From assembly GCA_023391005.1 (NCBI GenBank), contig JAEWBS010000115.1:1-10736 (forward strand): a DNA stretch of 10,736 nt, given 5' to 3'. This stretch comes from Bacillota bacterium (lineage in GTDB: Bacteria > Bacillota > Clostridia > Oscillospirales > Ruminococcaceae). Of this stretch, positions 6,587 through 10,736 are shown one piece after another. The translations under genes were made by a program, and so were the position numbers. The number at the start of each line of letters is the position of its first letter. The first letter of the stretch is position 1. The notes beneath the pieces are model-generated. The model did not search any database. It had not been told where the DNA came from and saw only the letters and a list, made by a program, of their open reading frames with translations.

Positions 6587-7326
6587 CAGGCGACACCCAT
6601 GTGGGGCAGAAACGGCATAACAATCAGGATGTGTTCTTGGCCGAGGCGCTCGACGCCAAACAACTGCTGATGGTCTGTGATGGCATGGGCGGCGAACAGG
6701 GTGGCGAGCAGGCCAGCGAGCTGGCGCTTCAGGCGGCGGCGGCGATGCTGCGCCGGGATTTAAAGGGCGTCACCGATGAGCAGACGATACGCCGGGTGCT
6801 CGAGTGCGCGGGGGCCGCGGCCAACAGCGTGGTGTTTGACGTGGCGCAGGCCGACAGCGCTCTGGCCGGCATGGGCACAACACTCGTGGGCGCGGTGGTG
6901 CTGGCGCACAACGCGCATTTCATCCATGCGGGCGATTCGCGGGCCTATTTGCTGCGCAACGACGTGCTGACTCAGCTCACCGTTGACCACACCGTCGTAC
7001 AGATGCTTATCGACCGGGGCGAGATCTCTCAGGACGAGGCTAAAAATCATCCGCAGCGGCATTATATCACCCGCGCCGTCGGGGTTGCGCCGCAGATTAA
7101 CTATGATATTTTTTCGATCGACCTGTTGCCCAACGACACGCTCTTGCTTTGCAGCGACGGCCTGTATAATTATATGAGTCACGAGGACATCTGCGCACTG
7201 ACCGCCATTGCCGTGCGGCGCAAGAGCGTCGCGCCGCTTATTGAGCGCGCCAACGAGAACGGCGGCGGAGACAATATTACCGCGGTGGTTTGCTGCGTAG
7301 CCGAGGAGGTGGGCGCGCTTGGATAG
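6577..7326 (+). CDS. prpC: PP2C-family Ser/Thr protein phosphatase (PrpC/Stp type)
   Basis: A 249-residue cytosolic metal-dependent phosphatase that removes phosphate from substrates of the neighbouring PASTA kinase and from the kinase itself. PP2C motifs run in order: GQKRHNNQD at 10-18 (usually RxxNED, here NNQD), CDGMGG at 34-39 with metal ligand D35, GMGTTLVGAVV at 98-108, HAGDSRAYLLR at 117-127, LTVDHTVVQ at 134-142, HYITRAVG at 162-169, LCSDGLYNYM at 191-200 with metal ligand D194, and GGGDNITAVV at 229-238 with D232. The metal-binding aspartates D18, D35, D194 and D232 are all kept, so it should be active. Length fits PrpC/Stp (about 240-255). It overlaps rlmN by 10 bases and the kinase gene by 8, the standard phosphatase-then-kinase pairing in Firmicutes. 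The symbol follows the B. subtilis orthologue in the same position. Confidence 0.95.
   Translation: MWIAGDTHVGQKRHNNQDVFLAEALDAKQLLMVCDGMGGEQGGEQASELALQAAAAMLRRDLKGVTDEQTIRRVLECAGAAANSVVFDVAQADSALAGMGTTLVGAVVLAHNAHFIHAGDSRAYLLRNDVLTQLTVDHTVVQMLIDRGEISQDEAKNHPQRHYITRAVGVAPQINYDIFSIDLLPNDTLLLCSDGLYNYMSHEDICALTAIAVRRKSVAPLIERANENGGGDNITAVVCCVAEEVGALG
7304..7310 (+). promoter_or_regulatory. Ribosome binding site supporting a TTG start for the PASTA kinase
   Basis: AGGAGGT ends 8 bases before the TTG at 7319. No ATG or GTG in that frame is suitably placed, and the TTG gives the family-typical start MDSFIGKKIEGRYQI, so TTG initiation is well supported. Confidence 0.8.
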
Positions 7327-9331
7327 CTTTATCGGAAAAAAGATTGAGGGACGCTATCAGATCAGCGAGCTGATCGGCGTCGGCGGTATGGCCAACGTCT
7401 ACAAGGCCACCGATCTCTCGGACGGCAAGACGGTCGCGGTCAAGGTACTGCGCGAGGAGTTCTACGAAAACGAAGAACTGCTGCGCCGCTTTAAAAACGA
7501 GAGCAAGGCCATCGCCATGCTGTCGCACCCCAACATTATTGAGGTTTACGACGTTTGCTTTTCGCATAACATGCGCTGCATCGTCATGGAATATATCGAC
7601 GGCATCACGCTCAAGGAATATATGGAGGAGCAGCGGCCGCTCGGCTGGAAAGAGACGGTGCACTTTATCCTTCAGATTCTAAAGGCGCTGTCCCACGCGC
7701 ATTCCAAGGGCATTGTTCACCGGGACATCAAGCCGCAGAACGTCATGCTGCTTGCCGACGCCAAAATTAAGATCACCGATTTTGGCATTGCGCGGTTTGC
7801 CAGAAGCGAGTCGCATACGCTGACCGACCGTGCCATCGGTTCGGTGCACTACATCAGCCCTGAGCAGGCGAGGGGCGACCATACCGACCAGCGCGCCGAC
7901 ATCTATTCGATCGGCGTTATGCTTTACGAGATGCTCACCGGACAGCTGCCGTTTGACGCCGACAGCCCTGTCTCGGTTGCGTTAAAACAGATCGAAGTCG
8001 AAGCGCCGTCGCCGCGCGGCATCAACCCCGATATCCCTGAGGGACTTGAGGAGATTACGCTGCGTGCGATGGAGAAGGACCCCGACCGGCGCTATCAGTC
8101 GGCGGACGACATGCTCAAAGATATCGAGGCGTTTAAGCAAAACCCCTCGGTGCATTTTGAATATCAATATCTGACCGACGACAAGGCGCAGAGCGACCAT
8201 TTCAGCCGCAACATGCGCCACGCAAAGCAATTGCGCGACGGCAAGGGAGAACGTATGACACCAAAACGACCGAGAAAACCGATAGAAAAAGAACAACCCA
8301 CGCCAAACCGCGCCGGCCGACGCGACTATGAAGAGGAAGAGCCGCGCAGAGGCTCCATTTTGATGGCGCTCGCGGGCATTACGGCGGCGTTTGTCGTCAT
8401 CTCGGTCGCGTTTATTGGCGCGATGTTGTATTTGAATAATCCGCTTGAGAAGGTGCCGGATGTCATCATGCCGGATCTGACCGGGCTTAAGTACGACGCG
8501 ATCAAAAACGCGCAGGAATATTCCCGATTTATTCTTGAGGTGGAGGATAACCAGTATAACGACCTCTATGAACGCGGTGCGGTGGTCAGCCAGAAGCCCA
8601 AGGCGGGCACCAAGGTCAAGGAGAATTCGGTCGTGCGCCTCGTCATCTCAAACGGCACCAAGGTCGTGCTGATGCCCAATCTCATCGGTATGGAGGAGAC
8701 CGAGGCCTATCAGGAGCTGGCGAACCTCGATCTCTCTTATCAAAAGGCCGAGGTGTTTTCTCAGCAGCCGGTTGGCACCGTTGTAGCGACCGACCCGGGC
8801 TTTGGCAGCGAGATTCCCGCCTCGACGATTGTCAAGGTGCAAATCAGCATGGGGCCTGAAAACAAGGTGGTCGAGGTGCCCGATCTGCGGGGTATGAATA
8901 TCGACGCGGCCAGAGCGCTGCTGCAGCAGCTTGGGCTTGAGATTGGCGGCATCAGCTACGTCACGAGTGATAAGGCGCAAAATATTGTCATCTCGCAGGA
9001 TCCCGCGCCGACCTCGCAGATTGCCACCGGCGCATTCGTCAATTTGAACGTATCGGGCGGTGAGAACCAGAAGAATCAGATTACGCTGCACATTTCGCTG
9101 CCGGGCGATGTGACCGACATCGTCAAGATGCAGGCCATGTTTGATGGCCGCATTCTGCGTGAGGAGCGATTGCAGCCTTCCACCGCGCTGTATTGGAAGC
9201 CGATGTTCGAGGGCGCGGGTGTGGCGAAGATCTTTATTCTCTATAACGACTTCCTGTACCAGACCTACGAGGTGAACTTCAACACCGGCAGCTATACGCT
9301 GACGGAAGATAATTCTGACATGCATCGTTAA
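7319..9331 (+). CDS. prkC: PASTA-domain transmembrane Ser/Thr protein kinase (PrkC/Stk1 type)
   Basis: A 670-residue Hanks-type kinase that senses peptidoglycan fragments or lipid II outside and phosphorylates proteins of cell wall, division and translation inside. Kinase domain about 13-275: glycine loop IGVGGMANVYKA (19-30), lysine K42 in VAVK, HRDIKPQN (134-141) with catalytic D136, DFG (154-156), and an activation loop with T167 and T169 before GSVHYISPEQARG (174-186). A charged, basic juxtamembrane stretch (about 280-344) leads to one membrane helix (about 346-371). Three PASTA repeats follow outside: about 380-446 (VIMPDLTGL), 449-513 (VLMPNLIGM) and 517-580 (VEVPDLRGM). A beta-rich tail of about 85 residues without PASTA features ends the protein and may be Ig-like, as described for the staphylococcal kinase. 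TTG start; overlaps the phosphatase by 8 bases; rsgA starts 13 bases on. All catalytic residues are intact. Confidence 0.97.
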   Translation: MDSFIGKKIEGRYQISELIGVGGMANVYKATDLSDGKTVAVKVLREEFYENEELLRRFKNESKAIAMLSHPNIIEVYDVCFSHNMRCIVMEYIDGITLKEYMEEQRPLGWKETVHFILQILKALSHAHSKGIVHRDIKPQNVMLLADAKIKITDFGIARFARSESHTLTDRAIGSVHYISPEQARGDHTDQRADIYSIGVMLYEMLTGQLPFDADSPVSVALKQIEVEAPSPRGINPDIPEGLEEITLRAMEKDPDRRYQSADDMLKDIEAFKQNPSVHFEYQYLTDDKAQSDHFSRNMRHAKQLRDGKGERMTPKRPRKPIEKEQPTPNRAGRRDYEEEEPRRGSILMALAGITAAFVVISVAFIGAMLYLNNPLEKVPDVIMPDLTGLKYDAIKNAQEYSRFILEVEDNQYNDLYERGAVVSQKPKAGTKVKENSVVRLVISNGTKVVLMPNLIGMEETEAYQELANLDLSYQKAEVFSQQPVGTVVATDPGFGSEIPASTIVKVQISMGPENKVVEVPDLRGMNIDAARALLQQLGLEIGGISYVTSDKAQNIVISQDPAPTSQIATGAFVNLNVSGGENQKNQITLHISLPGDVTDIVKMQAMFDGRILREERLQPSTALYWKPMFEGAGVAKIFILYNDFLYQTYEVNFNTGSYTLTEDNSDMHR

Positions 9332-9344
9332 AGAGGAGACTTTC

Positions 9345-10238
9345 ATGCCACAGGGACGCATTATTCGGCAGACAGGCGGATTTTATTACGTTGACACCGG
9401 CGACGCGGTCATCGAGTGCCGGGCGCGTGGGCTGTTCCGTAAGCAGGGCATCACCCCGTTCGTAGGGGATATGGCCGAGGTGGAGCTCACCGATGGCGGC
9501 AAGGGCTTTGTCATCGGTCTTACGGCGCGTAAAAACAGTCTGATCCGCCCCCCGGTCGCGAATATTGACCGCCTGCTGCTGATTCTTTCGATCACCGATC
9601 CGGTGCCCAATCTTCTGGTTGTGGATAAAATGCTGGCCATCGCCGAATATAAGGGCATCGACGCCACCATTGTTGTGACCAAGGCCGACTTGGCGGATAC
9701 CAATTCGCTGTGCGACCTCTACCGTTCGGTCGGCTACGAGGTGGTCTGCCTGAACAGCCTAGCCGATTCGCCGCAGGCGGTGGCCGGGCTTATCGAGGGT
9801 CGGCTTTGTGTGCTGGCCGGCAACACCGGCGTGGGCAAATCGACGCTTTTAAACGCGATTGACCCCGCGTTGGCGCTCAAAACCGGTGAGACGAGCCAAA
9901 AGCTCGGGCGCGGGCGGCATACAACCCGCGTCACCGAGCTGTTTGCGCTTTGTGGCGGTCTGATCGCCGACACACCGGGTTTTTCTTCGCTTGAGACGGC
10001 GCAGCTTGAGCTTATTAAAAAGGACGCGCTCGAGCTGTGCTTTCGCGAATTTGCGCCTTACTTAGGGCAATGCCGCTTCACCGGCTGCTCGCATACCAAA
10101 GAAAAGGGCTGTGCGGTGCTTTCAGCGGTGCAGTCGGGCGAGATTGCCGCATCCCGGCACGAAAGCTATCTTGCAATGTACGAAGAGGCCAGACAGATCA
10201 AGGACTGGGAGGTGTCAGCATGGCGCGCAGATGTGTGA
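9345..10238 (+). CDS. rsgA: Ribosome small-subunit-dependent GTPase RsgA (YloQ/CpgA)
   Basis: A 297-residue circularly permuted GTPase that checks late 30S subunit maturation. An N-terminal OB-fold covers about 1-65 (GRIIRQTGGFYYVDTGD). The permuted G motifs come in the order G4 TKADL (112-116), G1 GNTGVGKSTLLN (159-170, more often GxSGVGKSSL), G2 around RHTTRVTEL (191-199) and G3 DTPGFSS (209-215). The C-terminal zinc-binding part has C243, C248, H250 and C256 (CRFTGCSHTKEKGC). Length matches the family. AGAGGAG (9332-9338) precedes the ATG, 13 bases after the kinase stop. In B. subtilis the PrkC kinase phosphorylates this GTPase, so co-location is meaningful. Its end overlaps thiN by 19 bases, with no rpe gene between them as there is in B. 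subtilis. Confidence 0.97.
   Translation: MPQGRIIRQTGGFYYVDTGDAVIECRARGLFRKQGITPFVGDMAEVELTDGGKGFVIGLTARKNSLIRPPVANIDRLLLILSITDPVPNLLVVDKMLAIAEYKGIDATIVVTKADLADTNSLCDLYRSVGYEVVCLNSLADSPQAVAGLIEGRLCVLAGNTGVGKSTLLNAIDPALALKTGETSQKLGRGRHTTRVTELFALCGGLIADTPGFSSLETAQLELIKKDALELCFREFAPYLGQCRFTGCSHTKEKGCAVLSAVQSGEIAASRHESYLAMYEEARQIKDWEVSAWRADV
10207..10214 (+). promoter_or_regulatory. Ribosome binding site for thiN inside the end of rsgA
   Basis: GGGAGGTG ends 5 bases before the ATG at 10220 and lies within the rsgA coding sequence, fixing a 19-base overlap between the two genes. Confidence 0.75.
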
Positions 10239-10736
10239 TTTTTTGCGCGGGAGAAGAGGGCGATATCGACTTCTCAGTTAGCCCTGAGGATTTTATCATC
10301 TGCTGTGACGCAGGCCTTGCGGCTGCAAAGCGTCGCGGCGTCACCCCCGATCTTCTGATCGGGGATTTTGATTCCTACCGCGAACCGCTGCCCGATTCAG
10401 TCGAGACGCTGCGTTTCCCGGTGGAGAAGGATGACACCGACAGCATGCTGGCGCTGCGCGAGGGGCTGCGGCGCGGTTACCGGCAGTTCGTGTTGCTCTT
10501 TGCGCTGGGCGGCAGGCTTGACCACACGCTTGCCAATTTGCAGGCGCTGGCCTTTTTAGACGACTTTGGGGCCAGCGGTATGCTGATCGGCCCCCGGGAC
10601 CGGGTACAGCTCTTAAAAAACGGCGCACTTGACGTTCCGCGAAATAGCGCGTATACTTTTTCAATATTCGCCTATGCGGGCAAGGCGGTCGGGGTGACGT
10701 TAAAGGGGATGCAATATCCGCTGCACAATGCGGTAG
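10220..10736 (+). CDS. thiN: Thiamine pyrophosphokinase, 3'-truncated by window end
   Basis: The first 172 codons of an enzyme that transfers pyrophosphate from ATP to thiamine, making the cofactor thiamine diphosphate. It begins MARRCVIFCAGEEG. Family motifs seen are CCDAGLAAAKRRGVTPDLLIG at about 28-48 running into DFDS (49-52), then PVEKDDTDSMLAL (67-79) with the acidic metal-binding cluster D71, D72 and D74, and GGRLDHTLANLQAL (97-110), the catalytic-domain signature. The start of the C-terminal thiamine-binding beta domain (from about 140, with KGMQYPLHNAV at 162-172) is present. By family length (about 210-220 residues) some 40 residues are missing beyond the window. The reading frame has no stop. 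It overlaps rsgA by 19 bases and ends the operon as seen here. The family call is firm. Confidence 0.93.
   Translation, partial: MARRCVIFCAGEEGDIDFSVSPEDFIICCDAGLAAAKRRGVTPDLLIGDFDSYREPLPDSVETLRFPVEKDDTDSMLALREGLRRGYRQFVLLFALGGRLDHTLANLQALAFLDDFGASGMLIGPRDRVQLLKNGALDVPRNSAYTFSIFAYAGKAVGVTLKGMQYPLHNAV

Noticed and set aside
8648..9361. Open frame of 237 codons on the minus strand opposite the PASTA repeats
   Set aside because: Antisense to a clearly coding, conserved region; its His/Arg-rich composition is typical of a reverse-complement shadow and no family is recognisable.
1..10736. Mobile element, CRISPR, toxin-antitoxin or defence system
   Set aside because: No transposase, integrase, terminal repeats, spaced direct repeat array or small gene pair was seen; every gene belongs to a conserved core locus.

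Overview
The window is a chromosomal housekeeping segment, read entirely on the + strand, from a Gram-positive bacterium, most likely a class Clostridia member of the Oscillospiraceae/Ruminococcaceae type. The placement rests on gene order (priA-def-fmt-zinc peptidase-rsmB-rlmN-PP2C phosphatase-PASTA kinase-rsgA-thiN), strong AGGAGG-type ribosome binding sites, GTG and TTG starts next to ATG, fairly GC-rich DNA, and a PASTA kinase plus YugP-like zinc peptidase typical of Firmicutes. It is an inference without database support. I see no mobile element, tRNA, rRNA, CRISPR array, phage gene or defence system.

Layout: 1-1583 is the 3' part of priA (replication restart helicase; its start lies upstream of the window). 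1632-2096 is def (peptide deformylase, GTG start). A 167-base gap rich in small inverted repeats follows. 2264-3190 is fmt (Met-tRNA formyltransferase) and 3216-3920 a membrane zinc metallopeptidase. A 312-base gap (3921-4232) holds a terminator-like hairpin, further inverted repeats and a weak promoter candidate. From 4233 six genes are packed with overlaps or a 13-base gap: rsmB (16S m5C967 methyltransferase), rlmN (23S/tRNA m2A methyltransferase), a PP2C phosphatase, a three-PASTA Ser/Thr kinase with a TTG start, rsgA (30S assembly GTPase) and thiN (thiamine pyrophosphokinase, cut by the window end).

How the genes work together: Fmt formylates the initiator Met-tRNA and Def removes the formyl group from new proteins. 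RsmB, RlmN and RsgA modify or mature ribosomal RNA and subunits. The phosphatase and PASTA kinase form an antagonistic signalling pair that senses the cell wall; in Bacillus the equivalent kinase phosphorylates the RsgA orthologue, which fits the shared operon. The 3921-4232 gap probably separates two transcription units, def/fmt/peptidase and rsmB-to-thiN. Compared with Bacillus subtilis order, a zinc peptidase gene sits between fmt and rsmB, and rpe, usually between rsgA and thiN, is absent.

I did not find a convincing undescribed system. The points most worth a second look are the two structure-rich gaps (possible attenuators or leaders before fmt and rsmB), the TTG-started kinase coupled to its phosphatase, and the extracellular domain after the kinase's PASTA repeats.
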